A DNA stretch of 64,000 nucleotides, from contig JACKKE010000001.1 of NCBI GenBank assembly GCA_020637595.1, positions 458,126 to 522,125 of the forward strand. Reading direction: 5' to 3'. This document shows positions 1 through 8,612 of the stretch, piece after piece. Position numbers and translations under genes: made by a program. How positions within the stretch are numbered: position 1 is the first letter of the stretch; the number at the start of each line of letters is the position of its first letter. The notes beneath the pieces are model-generated. The model made no database searches. It saw only the letters and a program-made list of their open reading frames with translations, and was not told the origin of the DNA. The stretch is from Rhodobacter sp. (GTDB lineage: Bacteria; Pseudomonadota; Alphaproteobacteria; Rhodobacterales; Rhodobacteraceae).

Positions 1-2574
1 GTCATACTTGCCGTCGTAGAAGGCGTTCATCCGCTCATCAAGGTCATGCGCGCCCATCTGGCCGTGGGCGACCAGCACCGAGACCTCGGGGACGTGGTCG
101 CGCAGGAAGTCCTCGATTTCGGGCAGGTCGGCGATGCGGGGCACGACGAAGAACGACTGCCCGCCGCGATAGCGTTCGCGCAACAGAGCTTCGCGGATCG
201 TCACCGTGTCGAATTCGCTGACATAGGTGCGGATCGCCAGCCGGTCGACCGGGGGTGTCTGGATCAGCGACAGGTCACGCACCCCGGTCAGCGACAGTTG
301 CAGTGTGCGCGGGATCGGGGTGGCGGTCAGCGTCAGCACGTGGATGTCGCTGCGCATCTCTTTCAGCCGTTCCTTGTGCTGGACGCCGAAATGCTGTTCC
401 TCGTCGATGATCATCAGGCCGAGGCCACGGAATTTCACCGTCTTGGCAAGGATCGCGTGGGTGCCGACAACGATATCCACGGTGCCGTCGGCCAGCCCGG
501 CGCGGGTTTCCGAGGCCTGTTTGGCGGTGACGAAGCGCGACAATTGTCTGACAACCAGCGGGAAGCCGCGGAACCGTTCCGTGAAGCTGTGGAAATGCTG
601 GCGGGCGAGCAGTGTCGTCGGGCAGACCACCGCCACCTGCAGCCCGGACATCGCGGCGATGAACGCCGCGCGCATCGCCACCTCGGTCTTGCCGAAGCCG
701 ACATCGCCGACGATCAGCCGGTCCATCGGCCGGCCGCGGTCGAAGTCGTCGATCACATCCTCGATGGCCTTCAGCTGGTCCTCGGTTTCCGCATAGGGGA
801 AGCGCGCGGCGAAGGCGTCCCACATCCCTTCGGGCGGCTCCAGAACCGGGGCCTTGCGCAGCTCGCGCTCGGCGGCGATGCGGATCAGCTTGTCGGCCAT
901 CTCGCGGATGCGTTGCTTCAGCTTCGCCTTCTTGGCCTGCCAGGCGCCGCCGCCCAGCTTGTCGAGCAGTCCTTCCTCATGCCCGTAGCGGCTGAGCAGT
1001 TCGATATTCTCGACCGGCAGATAGAGCCGGTCACCGCCCGCATATTCCAGCGCCAGACACTCATGCGGGGCACCCATCGCCGTGATGGTTTCCAGCCCCG
1101 TGTAGCGCCCGACCCCGTGGTCGACATGCACCACCAGATCGCCCGGGCTGAGCGACTGCGCCTCGCTGAGGAAATTCTCGGCGCGCTTCTTGCGGGTCGA
1201 GCGCACCAGCCGTTCGCCCAGCACGTCCTGTTCGGAGATAACGGCGACCTCGGGCGTGACAAAGCCAGCATCCAGCGGCCAGACCACCTGATGCACGGCG
1301 CCCTTGCCGCGCAACCCGCGCGCGTCGCGCAGGGGCTCGGCATCGGTCAGCCCGTGTTCCGCCAGGAGCCCCTGCAGACGTTCCAGCGCACCCTCGGACC
1401 ACGACGCCAGGATCACCGTGCGGGTCTTGCGCTCAGCCTCGACATGGTCGCGCAGGGCCTTGAAGATGTTGACGTTCTCTTGCTGACGCTCCAGCGAGAA
1501 ATTGCGCCCGGCGCGGCCCTGGGCGTCCAGAACACCGGGACCGGGGGGCTGCGCCAGCGGCGACAGGCGGATCACCCGCAGGGCGGCGAGCGCCCCCTCC
1601 CAGCCCGCATCATCGAGATACATCAGCCCGGGGGCCGCGGGTTTATAGACCGTGTCGACGCGGCCCTTGACCGCCATCGCCTCGCGCCGGTTGTCGTATT
1701 GGTCGGTGATGGTCTCCCAACGGCTGGCGCGGGCGGCGTCGGTCTGGTCGTCCAGCACCACGCTGGCACCGGGCAGATAGTCGAAGAGCGTTTCCAGCCG
1801 GTCGTGGAAATAGCCCAGCCAGTGTTCCATCCCCGCGTGCTTGCGCCCGGCGCTGACCGCCTCATAAAGCGGATCATCGGTGCCGACTGCGCCGAATTCG
1901 GTGCGATAGGCCTGGCGGAACCGCGCGATCGAGGCGTCATCGAGGATCACCTCGGACGCCGGCGCCAATTCCAGCCGGTCGAGCGTGCCGCTGGTGCGCT
2001 GGCTGGCCGGGTCGAAGCGCCTGAGCCCGTCCAGCACATCGCCAAAGAGGTCCAGCCGCACCGGGTCGGCGTCGCCCGGCGGATAGATGTCGATGATGCC
2101 GCCGCGCACGGCATAGTCGCCGGGTTCCGTCACCGTCGGGCTGGGGGCATAGCCCATCCGCGCCAGATAGCCGCGCAGCGCGCTTTCGTCGATGCGCCGG
2201 CCAACCTGCGCGACAAAGGACGAGGCGGCGACGGTGGCGCGGGCCGGAACCCGTTGCGCCACCGCGCCCAGCGTCGTCAGCAGCACGAAGGGTCCCGGCA
2301 CGCCCTGCGCCAGCGCGGCCAGCGTCGCCATGCGGCGGGCGACGATCTCGGGGTTGGGCGAGACGCGGTCGTAGGGCAGGCAATCCCAGGCGGGAAAGGT
2401 CAGCACGGTGACCTCGGGCGCCCAGAAGGCCAGCGCCGCGCGCATCATCGCCAACCGCTTGTCGTCGCGCGCGACATGGATCACCGGCGCGTTGCGCCTG
2501 GTCAGCTCGCGGTGGATCAGTTCGGCGTCAAACCCCTCGGGTGCGCCGCCCAGCAGGATGCGGTCGTTGGCCAT
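1..2574 (-). CDS. mfd: Mfd transcription-repair coupling factor (partial, C-terminus off window)
   Basis: Mfd is a DNA translocase that removes RNA polymerase stalled at lesions and recruits UvrA. The 858 codons in the window start at an ATG (MANDRILLGG) and run off the left edge; full-length Mfd is about 1150 residues, so roughly the last quarter is missing. Visible in order are a UvrB-like N-terminal part, the CarD-like polymerase-interaction domain (VHVDHGVGRYTG, about residue 480), a Walker A motif (VGDVGFGKTE, about 620) and a DEEQ helicase box (about 722). It lies 19 bp downstream of a small membrane-protein gene on the same strand, probably co-transcribed. Family assignment is secure. 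Confidence 0.97.
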   Translation of the reverse strand, partial: MANDRILLGGAPEGFDAELIHRELTRRNAPVIHVARDDKRLAMMRAALAFWAPEVTVLTFPAWDCLPYDRVSPNPEIVARRMATLAALAQGVPGPFVLLTTLGAVAQRVPARATVAASSFVAQVGRRIDESALRGYLARMGYAPSPTVTEPGDYAVRGGIIDIYPPGDADPVRLDLFGDVLDGLRRFDPASQRTSGTLDRLELAPASEVILDDASIARFRQAYRTEFGAVGTDDPLYEAVSAGRKHAGMEHWLGYFHDRLETLFDYLPGASVVLDDQTDAARASRWETITDQYDNRREAMAVKGRVDTVYKPAAPGLMYLDDAGWEGALAALRVIRLSPLAQPPGPGVLDAQGRAGRNFSLERQQENVNIFKALRDHVEAERKTRTVILASWSEGALERLQGLLAEHGLTDAEPLRDARGLRGKGAVHQVVWPLDAGFVTPEVAVISEQDVLGERLVRSTRKKRAENFLSEAQSLSPGDLVVHVDHGVGRYTGLETITAMGAPHECLALEYAGGDRLYLPVENIELLSRYGHEEGLLDKLGGGAWQAKKAKLKQRIREMADKLIRIAAERELRKAPVLEPPEGMWDAFAARFPYAETEDQLKAIEDVIDDFDRGRPMDRLIVGDVGFGKTEVAMRAAFIAAMSGLQVAVVCPTTLLARQHFHSFTERFRGFPLVVRQLSRFVTAKQASETRAGLADGTVDIVVGTHAILAKTVKFRGLGLMIIDEEQHFGVQHKERLKEMRSDIHVLTLTATPIPRTLQLSLTGVRDLSLIQTPPVDRLAIRTYVSEFDTVTIREALLRERYRGGQSFFVVPRIADLPEIEDFLRDHVPEVSVLVAHGQMGAHDLDERMNAFYDGKYD

Positions 2575-2593
2575 CTCAGGGTCTCCGGTCGTC

Positions 2594-3121
2594 TCAGCCG
2601 CCGAACATGCGGAGTGTCAGGTTGAACCAGCTGCCCCACATCGTGGTGATCAGGATCGCCAGAAGGCCGATCCCCTGGATCAGCAGCCGGTGCAGGGTCA
2701 GTGCGCGGGTCAGCGCGGCGCCGCTGGGGGGATCGGCCTCGAACCGGGCGGCCATCCGCAGGCCCAGCCAGGCCGCCAGTGTGAGCGGCAGCAACAGCAG
2801 GGTCAGCGCCTGCGCCAGTTCGTGGCCATAGCCGAATCCCAGCATTGCCAGCGTCGTCAGGATCGCCGACCAGAAAGCCACCAGCCAGACCCCGCCCGAG
2901 CGGATGATCTGCAACCGCCGGCGAACCTGGATCATCGTCAGCACCTCGAGGTCTTCCATCACCGTCCCGCCCCGGCGTTTGGCGCGCTGCACCATATCGA
3001 AGGGCACGCCGAGGATGAAATGGGTGGTGTTCGACCACGCCACGGCAACCGCGATCCAGAACCAGATACTCGAGAACGACCGCACGTCGATCGTCGAGAA
3101 GATGGAGTCATACCCGTTCAC
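2594..3121 (-). CDS. Small multi-TM membrane protein of unknown function
   Basis: A 175-residue protein with four hydrophobic stretches (about residues 15-37, 75-98, 105-125 and 148-170), probably an inner-membrane protein. I chose the GTG start (VNGYDSIFSTIDV) because it is preceded by AGGGG and because the sequence further upstream is poorly conserved-looking and overlaps the divergent promoter region. From memory, similar Rhodobacteraceae proteins with a YDSIF...IDVRSF N-terminus are sometimes labelled 'component of SufBCD complex', but nothing here supports a Suf role. It sits 19 bp before mfd on the same strand and is divergent from hemB. Confidence 0.75.
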   Translation of the reverse strand: MNGYDSIFSTIDVRSFSSIWFWIAVAVAWSNTTHFILGVPFDMVQRAKRRGGTVMEDLEVLTMIQVRRRLQIIRSGGVWLVAFWSAILTTLAMLGFGYGHELAQALTLLLLPLTLAAWLGLRMAARFEADPPSGAALTRALTLHRLLIQGIGLLAILITTMWGSWFNLTLRMFGG

Positions 3122-3254
3122 GCCAGCACCCCTGCAAAGTGCCCCCTGATTACCCGCGTTGCGGGCCGGGGCCAAGCGTTGATGCGGGCCTCGGGGCTTG
3201 AGATCGCGCCGGGCGCGTGGCACCAAGGCGCCACGCCATGCCCGGAGAGAGCCG

Positions 3255-4253
3255 ATGCCCGTCCACAGCCCCGCCCCCTTCCCCGCCGCGCGCCTGCGCC
3301 GGATGCGTCGCACCCATGCGCTGCGCGACCTGGTTGCCGAACACGCGGTCAGCGCCGGCGACCTGATCTGGCCGGTGTTCATCCGCGAAGGATCCGGGGT
3401 CGAGGAACCGATCCCCTCGATGCCGGGGGTCAGCCGGCTGTCGCTGGACGTGATGCTGCACAAGGCCGCCGAGGCGCATCAAGCGGGCGTCGGGGCAATC
3501 TGTCTGTTCCCCTATACTGACCAGTCACTGCGCACCGAAGATTGCGCCGAGGCCTGGAACCCCGAGAACCTGACGAACCGCGCGATCCGCCTGCTGAAGG
3601 CCGAACTGCCGTCGATGGCGGTGATGACCGATATCGCGCTGGATCCCTATAACGCGAATGGCCATGACGGGTTCGTGGTCGACGGCGTGATCGTCAACGA
3701 CGAGACCGTGGACGCGCTGGTCAAGATGGCGCTGGCGCAATGCGAGGCAGGGGCGGATATTCTGGGCCCCTCGGACATGATGGACGGGCGGATCGGTGCG
3801 ATCCGCACTTCGGTGGAAAAGGCGGGGTATCGCGACGTGGCGATCCTCAGCTATGCCGCGAAATTCGCCAGCGCCTTCTATGGTCCGTTCCGCGACGCGG
3901 TGGGGGCTTCTGGACGGCTGGTGGGCGACAAGAAGACCTATCAGGTGAACCCCGCGAACCGGCTGGAGGCGCTGCGCTGCGTCGCGCGCGACCTCGACGA
4001 GGGCGCGGATATGGTGATGGTCAAGCCGGGCATGCCCTATCTGGATATCTGCCGGTCGGTGAAGGACGAATTCGGCGTGCCGACCTTTGCCTATCAGGTC
4101 TCGGGCGAATACGCGATGCTGGCCGGCGCGATGGAGCGCGGCTGGCTGGGCGAAGCGGTGATGCTGGAGAGCCTGCTGGCCTTCAAGCGCGCGGGCTGCG
4201 ACGGGGTGCTGACCTATTTCGCGCCGGCGGCGGCAAAGGCGCTGAAGGGCTGA
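3255..4253 (+). CDS. hemB: Delta-aminolevulinic acid dehydratase (porphobilinogen synthase)
   Basis: HemB condenses two 5-aminolevulinate molecules to porphobilinogen, the second common step of haem, bacteriochlorophyll and cobalamin synthesis in the cytoplasm. The 332-residue product has the usual length. Schiff-base lysines are visible in SYAAKFASAFYGPFR and VMVKPGMPYLD. The metal region reads DIALDPYNANGHDG, where zinc-type enzymes have a cysteine cluster, so this is the magnesium/aspartate-rich type. The ATG at 3255 follows GGAGAG at a good distance; an upstream in-frame ATG at 3198 has no such site. A palindrome at 4330-4347 follows the gene. Confidence 0.97.
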   Translation: MPVHSPAPFPAARLRRMRRTHALRDLVAEHAVSAGDLIWPVFIREGSGVEEPIPSMPGVSRLSLDVMLHKAAEAHQAGVGAICLFPYTDQSLRTEDCAEAWNPENLTNRAIRLLKAELPSMAVMTDIALDPYNANGHDGFVVDGVIVNDETVDALVKMALAQCEAGADILGPSDMMDGRIGAIRTSVEKAGYRDVAILSYAAKFASAFYGPFRDAVGASGRLVGDKKTYQVNPANRLEALRCVARDLDEGADMVMVKPGMPYLDICRSVKDEFGVPTFAYQVSGEYAMLAGAMERGWLGEAVMLESLLAFKRAGCDGVLTYFAPAAAKALKG

Positions 4254-4329
4254 AACCCCGGCCCCCGGCCTGCGGGTGGCCAGCGGTGCATGCGTATTTC
4301 GGGCAAGATGAAGCCGCAGGGCATCGGCG

Positions 4330-4347
4330 GCGCCTTGCGCAAGGCGC
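4330..4347. terminator. Perfect 18-bp palindrome after hemB
   Basis: GCGCCTTGCGCAAGGCGC is its own reverse complement and lies 77 bp after hemB in the 197-bp gap before the SYLF lipoprotein gene. It could fold into a hairpin ending hemB transcription, but no T-tract follows. A protein-binding site is the alternative. Confidence 0.35.
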
Positions 4348-4450
4348 TGCTGCGGACGTGACAAGGCAGCGCGCGGGGCGTATAAGGTTTGACATACAGG
4401 TTTTCGGTGGACGGGGCGCAAGACCCTGCACCGCTCAGATGAGGTTGAGC

Positions 4451-5017
4451 ATGATCCAGAACACGCGCCTTTCGCGCCGCGGCCTGCTGGCCGGTGGCGG
4501 AGCCCTGAGCCTGCTTGCCGCCTGCGGCAACCCGGTGGGGAATTTCAACGCCGAACGGCTGGATGCGAGGGTCGACGCGACCCGCGACTTCCTGCGCGAG
4601 AACCACCACGAACTGGATACGCTGTTCGAGGATGCGCAGGGGATCCTGTATATGCCGCTGGTCAGCGAGGCGGGGTTCTTTGTCGGGGGGTCCTATGGCC
4701 AGGGGGCGCTGCGGATCAACGATGCGACGGTCGACTATTATTCGGCCACCCGGGTCAGCGCCGGGTTGCAGATCGGCGCCCAGCAATATGCGCATGTGCT
4801 GTTCTTTATGACCCCTCAGGCGCTGGCCGATTTCCGCGCCGGCGAAGGCTGGGCGGCGAGCGCCGATCTGCGCTATGCCACGCCCAGCGAAGGCGGCGCG
4901 GCGGGGGTGCAGACGACGACGATGTTTTCGCCGGTGATCGCGGTGGTGTTCGGCCAGGCCGGGCTGATCGCCGGGGCCTCGCTGGCCGGTGTGCGCTATC
5001 AGCGGATCATTCCCTGA
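4451..5017 (+). CDS. SYLF/YSC84-family lipoprotein
   Basis: A 188-residue protein with a twin-arginine-like leader (LSRRGLLAGG) followed by a lipobox (LLAAC, Cys about 22), so it is probably lipidated and exported, possibly folded via Tat. The mature part (residues about 50-188) has the SYLF/YSC84 pattern: ILYMPLVSEAGFFVGGSYGQGAL, then VDYYSATRVSAGLQIGAQ, and a hydrophobic C-terminus with VFGQAGLIAGASLAG. SYLF domains bind lipids in eukaryotes; the bacterial role is unknown. A TTGACA hexamer at about 4389 could be the -35 of its own promoter. The gene converges with the histidine kinase gene that ends at 5030. Confidence 0.85.
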   Translation: MIQNTRLSRRGLLAGGGALSLLAACGNPVGNFNAERLDARVDATRDFLRENHHELDTLFEDAQGILYMPLVSEAGFFVGGSYGQGALRINDATVDYYSATRVSAGLQIGAQQYAHVLFFMTPQALADFRAGEGWAASADLRYATPSEGGAAGVQTTTMFSPVIAVVFGQAGLIAGASLAGVRYQRIIP

Positions 5018-5029
5018 CCGTGCCCCCGG

Positions 5030-7753
5030 TCAGGCGGCGCGTGGCCGCGCTGCCAGTCGGGCGGGGAAGCTGACGCGGAAGGCCGCGCCGCCCTGCCCCG
5101 GCAGATAGGTGATGTCACCGCCGAGGTTGAGCATGATCTCGCGGCAGATCGCCAGCCCCAGCCCGGCGCCGCCCGCCTGATGCGTGTCGGTCAGCCGCGC
5201 GAATTTCTCGAAGATCAGCGCCTGGCTTTTCTTGGGGATGCCCGAGCCGTTGTCGATGAAGTCGACGGTGACCCGGTCGCCGCGCTTGCGCACGCCGATG
5301 CGCATTTCGGGGTCGGTGGCGTCGCAGTATTTGCGCGCGTTCGACAGCACGTTGATGAACACCTGCGTCAGGCGGCCGATGTCGGTTTTCAGGGTGATCG
5401 CCTCGTCCAGCGGCTGGCGGCGGATCGTGAACTGGCGTTCCGGCAGCACCGAGGCCGAGGCCATGATCGCCCGGTCGATCAGCTCGTTTAGCCCGCCCTC
5501 CTGGATGTCCAGATTGACCTGTCCGTTTTCCAGCACGCTGAGGTCCAGCAGATCGTCGAGCAGCCGCGTCAGCCGGATCGATTCGTCGTGGATGATTCGG
5601 GCATAGCGGATCGTTTCCTCGCCGGTCACCTCGTCGTCCATCAGGATCTCGGAAAAGGCCCGGATCGAGGTCATCGGCGTGCGCAGCTCGTGGCTGATCT
5701 GGCTGAGGAAACTGTCCTTCTGCACGCTCAGCTTCTGCAGCATCTCGTTGGCCTCGCGCAGCTGGCGGGCGGTCCGGGCGAGTTCCTCGGACTTGGCCTC
5801 GAGCTGGGCGGAATGCTCCATGATCTGCGCGGTCTCGCTGGCCACCGCCATCAGGTCGTCGACCGTCACCAACCGCCCACCGACGATCTGTGCGATCATC
5901 GCATGCGCGGTCGCGGCGCCGACCGAGCCCGCCAGTTCGCGCTCGAGCCGGTCGAGGAAATCGGGGGTGGGATCGGGCAGGAAGCCGGTCTTGCCCTGGG
6001 CGCCGGCCTCGGCGGCGAAAAAACCCTGCGCCTCGGCCTCGCCCAGGAGGCGCTGCGACATGGCCAGCAGATCCTCGGCCTCGTCCTCGGCGGGTTCGCG
6101 CGACCAGCCGCGGGCGCCGCGCCAGTCGTCGTCGCGCCCGGGATCGAAGACATTGACGAAAAGCGCCGATTGCACCCGCTCGACCGGCGTCGGAAAGCTG
6201 ACCAGCGACACGGCGATGAACACCAGCGTGTTCAGCGCCAGCGACCAGAAGAGCGCATGCAGAAGCGGATCGAGCCCCTCGACGCCGAACAGCGCATGCG
6301 GCCTCAGCCAGCCGATTCCAAAGGGGCCATAGGTCATCAGGTCGGCCCCCATCACGACCCCGGGGCCAAAGGACGGCAGGAACAGCGCGTAAAGCCAGGC
6401 CAGCGCGCCGACGATCAGCCCCGCCGCCGCCCCCAGCCGGCTGGCGCCGCGCCAGTAGAGCGCGCCGACCAGCGCCGGCAGCACCTGTGCCATGCCGGCA
6501 AAGGAAATGAGGCCGATGGCCGCCAGCGCCCGCGATCCGCCGGAAATGGCGAAATAGACATAGCCGAGCCCCAGGATCACCCCGATCGACAGGCGCCGCG
6601 CGTTCAGAACCAGCCCGCGCATGTCGCCCGCCACGCGCATTCCCCCGGCAGCGTGCGGCCGCCGCGCCAGCCAGAGCGGCACGACGATATGGTTCGACAC
6701 CATCGTTGCCAGCGCGATCGAGGCGATGATGACCATCGAGGTCGCCGCCGAGAACCCGCCGAGGAAAGCCAGCATCGCCAGCCCGTTCTGGCCCAGCGAA
6801 TGCGGCAGGGTCAGCACGTAGAGGTCGGGGTTCGACCCCGCGGGCATGTTGTCCATGCCGGCCACCGCGATCGGCAGCACGAAGAGGCTCATCGCCATCA
6901 GATAGAGCGGGAAGGCCCAGGAGGCGGTGGCGAGATGGGTCTCGTCGGCGTTTTCCACCACCATCACCTGGAACATGCGCGGCAGGGTCAGGATCGCCAC
7001 CCCGGCCAGAAAAATCAGCCCCATCCAGCGCCCGGGCTGGATCGCCCAGTCGGGGCGGTCGTTGGCGGCGACGCGGGCCATGATATCGGCCGGGCCGTCG
7101 GCCAGCCCCCAGACCACCCAGACGCCGACTGCCAGCAGTGCGACCAGTTTCACCACCGCCTCGACGGCAATGGCGGTAACGACGCCGTGGTGCTGTTCGT
7201 TGGCATCGAGGTTGCGCGTGCCGAAAAGGATCGTGAACACCGCCAGCCCCGCCGCGACCCACATCGCCAGTTGTCGCGGCGCGAGAACCTCGTCGGCGGC
7301 AAAGGCGCCGAACGAGAGCGCGATGGATTGAAGCTGCAGCGCGATATAGGGCGTGGTGGCGACGACCGCGAGCAGCGTCACGATCACCCCAACCAGGTTC
7401 GACTTGCCATAGCGCGCCGAGATCAGGTCGGCGATCGAGGTCACCCGCTGCGCCTTGCCGATTCGCACCAGCTTGCGCAGCAGCCACCACCAGCCGACGA
7501 ACACCAGCGTCGGCCCCAGGTAGATGGTGATGAATTCGAGCCCCGAACGCACGGCATAGCCAACCGCGCCATAAAACGTCCAGGCGGTGCAGTAGACCGA
7601 CAGCGACAGCGTATAGACCAGCGGCGAGCGCAACAGCCGCGGCCGCCGGCCGATCTGGCGCAGCCGTTCGGCCTGCCGCTCGGCCAGCGAGGCGATGACG
7701 AACAGAAACACCACATACCCCAGCGCCGCCGGGATCAGGACGTTCAGTGTCAT
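5030..7753 (-). CDS. Sodium:solute symporter-type sensor histidine kinase (CbrA-like)
   Basis: A 907-residue kinase. Residues about 1-510 form a many-helix SLC5/SSS transporter domain. Next comes a STAC-like linker (FLDRLERELAGSVG, about 590-640), a short coiled coil (QLEAKSEELARTARQLREAN), HisKA with the phospho-accepting His688 in SHELRTPMTS, and HATPase_c with N-box NARKYCD, DNGSGIP and GAGLGLAI. The layout matches CbrA-type sensors, in which transport or binding of a metabolite is coupled to phosphorylation. No PAS domain is obvious. Its start overlaps the stop of the preceding two-TM gene (ATGA), and a receiver-only regulator lies just upstream, so all three probably form one operon and one pathway. 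The ligand cannot be read from the sequence. Confidence 0.92.
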   Translation of the reverse strand: MTLNVLIPAALGYVVFLFVIASLAERQAERLRQIGRRPRLLRSPLVYTLSLSVYCTAWTFYGAVGYAVRSGLEFITIYLGPTLVFVGWWWLLRKLVRIGKAQRVTSIADLISARYGKSNLVGVIVTLLAVVATTPYIALQLQSIALSFGAFAADEVLAPRQLAMWVAAGLAVFTILFGTRNLDANEQHHGVVTAIAVEAVVKLVALLAVGVWVVWGLADGPADIMARVAANDRPDWAIQPGRWMGLIFLAGVAILTLPRMFQVMVVENADETHLATASWAFPLYLMAMSLFVLPIAVAGMDNMPAGSNPDLYVLTLPHSLGQNGLAMLAFLGGFSAATSMVIIASIALATMVSNHIVVPLWLARRPHAAGGMRVAGDMRGLVLNARRLSIGVILGLGYVYFAISGGSRALAAIGLISFAGMAQVLPALVGALYWRGASRLGAAAGLIVGALAWLYALFLPSFGPGVVMGADLMTYGPFGIGWLRPHALFGVEGLDPLLHALFWSLALNTLVFIAVSLVSFPTPVERVQSALFVNVFDPGRDDDWRGARGWSREPAEDEAEDLLAMSQRLLGEAEAQGFFAAEAGAQGKTGFLPDPTPDFLDRLERELAGSVGAATAHAMIAQIVGGRLVTVDDLMAVASETAQIMEHSAQLEAKSEELARTARQLREANEMLQKLSVQKDSFLSQISHELRTPMTSIRAFSEILMDDEVTGEETIRYARIIHDESIRLTRLLDDLLDLSVLENGQVNLDIQEGGLNELIDRAIMASASVLPERQFTIRRQPLDEAITLKTDIGRLTQVFINVLSNARKYCDATDPEMRIGVRKRGDRVTVDFIDNGSGIPKKSQALIFEKFARLTDTHQAGGAGLGLAICREIMLNLGGDITYLPGQGGAAFRVSFPARLAARPRAA

Positions 7754-8028
7754 CGGGACGTGTCCTTGCCCGCGCCGGTGCCGTCATCCCGCCGCAAGGC
7801 ACCGCGCAGCGGCCGCGACAGCAGAGCCGCGGCCAGGATCAGCCCCAGCCACAGCACGAACAGATAGGTCGCCTCGCCCGCGGTGCCCTGACGCCCGCCA
7901 CTGGTCCACAGGACCGGCAGCAGCACCAGCACGAAGCCCAGCACCGGCAGCACCCGCGCCCCGTCCATGATCCGGCGGCGGCGATAGGTCTCGCGTTCCA
8001 GAAACAGGGGCGCGCGCGGTCGGGCCAT
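7750..8028 (-). CDS. Small two-TM protein between response regulator and sensor kinase
   Basis: A 92-residue protein. A basic N-terminus (RPRAPLFLERETYRRRRIMDG) is followed by two hydrophobic helices (VLPVLGFVLVLLPVLW and ATYLFVLWLGLILAAALL) and a basic tail. The start MARPRAP is 7 bp after the receiver gene, and the stop overlaps the kinase ATG, so translation is probably coupled. I do not recognise a named family. The position suggests an accessory subunit for the transporter-like half of the kinase, which is inference only. Confidence 0.75.
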   Translation of the reverse strand: MARPRAPLFLERETYRRRRIMDGARVLPVLGFVLVLLPVLWTSGGRQGTAGEATYLFVLWLGLILAAALLSRPLRGALRRDDGTGAGKDTSR

Positions 8029-8035
8029 CGCCGCC

Positions 8036-8500
8036 TCAGACCCCGGCGAGCTGGCGCACGGCGGCCAGAAGCTCGGCATTGGCGAAGGGTTTCGCCATGA
8101 ACAGCGAGGCGCCCGAGTCGCGCGCCAGGTCGCGGGCGGCGGCCTGCCCCTTGGCGGTGAGCATGATCACCGGCAGGTCGCGGACCACACCGTCGGCACG
8201 GATCGCCCGCAGCACGTCAAAGCCCGACACCCCGGGCAGCATCACATCGAGGATCACCAGATCAGGCCGTGCTTGCTGGATCGTGGCCATTGCCCGCTCG
8301 CCGCTGTCGAGGACCGTAACCGCCCAGCCGTCGCGGCGCAGGATGAAGCGGATCGCCTCGGAGATATTGGGCTCGTCCTCGATCACCAGCACATGCAACC
8401 CGCGACCGTGGCCCGTCGCCCCGTGCCCGGCCCCCACGCCGGTGCCGTCCCTCCCGTCGATGCCCGGAGCCAGGTCTGGCCCCGTTCCGTCATGCCCCAT
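8036..8500 (-). CDS. Receiver-only response regulator (CheY-like)
   Basis: A 154-residue protein with a glycine-rich N-terminal extension of about 34 residues and one receiver domain. The acidic pocket lies in VIEDE, the phospho-acceptor is Asp85 in LVILDVMLPG, the switch Thr is in IMLTAKG, and the conserved Lys is in FMAKPF. No output domain follows, so it acts by protein contact or as a phosphate relay or sink. It is first in an apparent operon with the two-TM protein and the SSS-type kinase, which is the likely phosphodonor. The exact start is uncertain: the extension is low-complexity, and translation could begin near HVLVIEDE. Confidence 0.9.
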   Translation of the reverse strand: MGHDGTGPDLAPGIDGRDGTGVGAGHGATGHGRGLHVLVIEDEPNISEAIRFILRRDGWAVTVLDSGERAMATIQQARPDLVILDVMLPGVSGFDVLRAIRADGVVRDLPVIMLTAKGQAAARDLARDSGASLFMAKPFANAELLAAVRQLAGV

Positions 8501-8612
8501 GCGACCGCCCTCCCGTCCGGTCGCGCGCGGCCTCGCGCCAGGCCGCCTTGCGCTTGGCCTGACTATCGCGCCTCTTCACAACTCTGTCAAAGATTGCGTG
8601 ACCGGGCAGCGG

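Noticed and set aside
46..2625. An 859-codon open frame on the plus strand opposite mfd
   Set aside because: It is antisense to a well-supported Mfd gene. High-GC DNA leaves the antisense frame open, and the translation is Arg/Gln/His/Ala-rich with no domain.
5588..7867. A 759-codon open frame opposite the histidine kinase
   Set aside because: Antisense to the kinase gene; composition is Gln/His/Arg-rich and no start region or domain is convincing.
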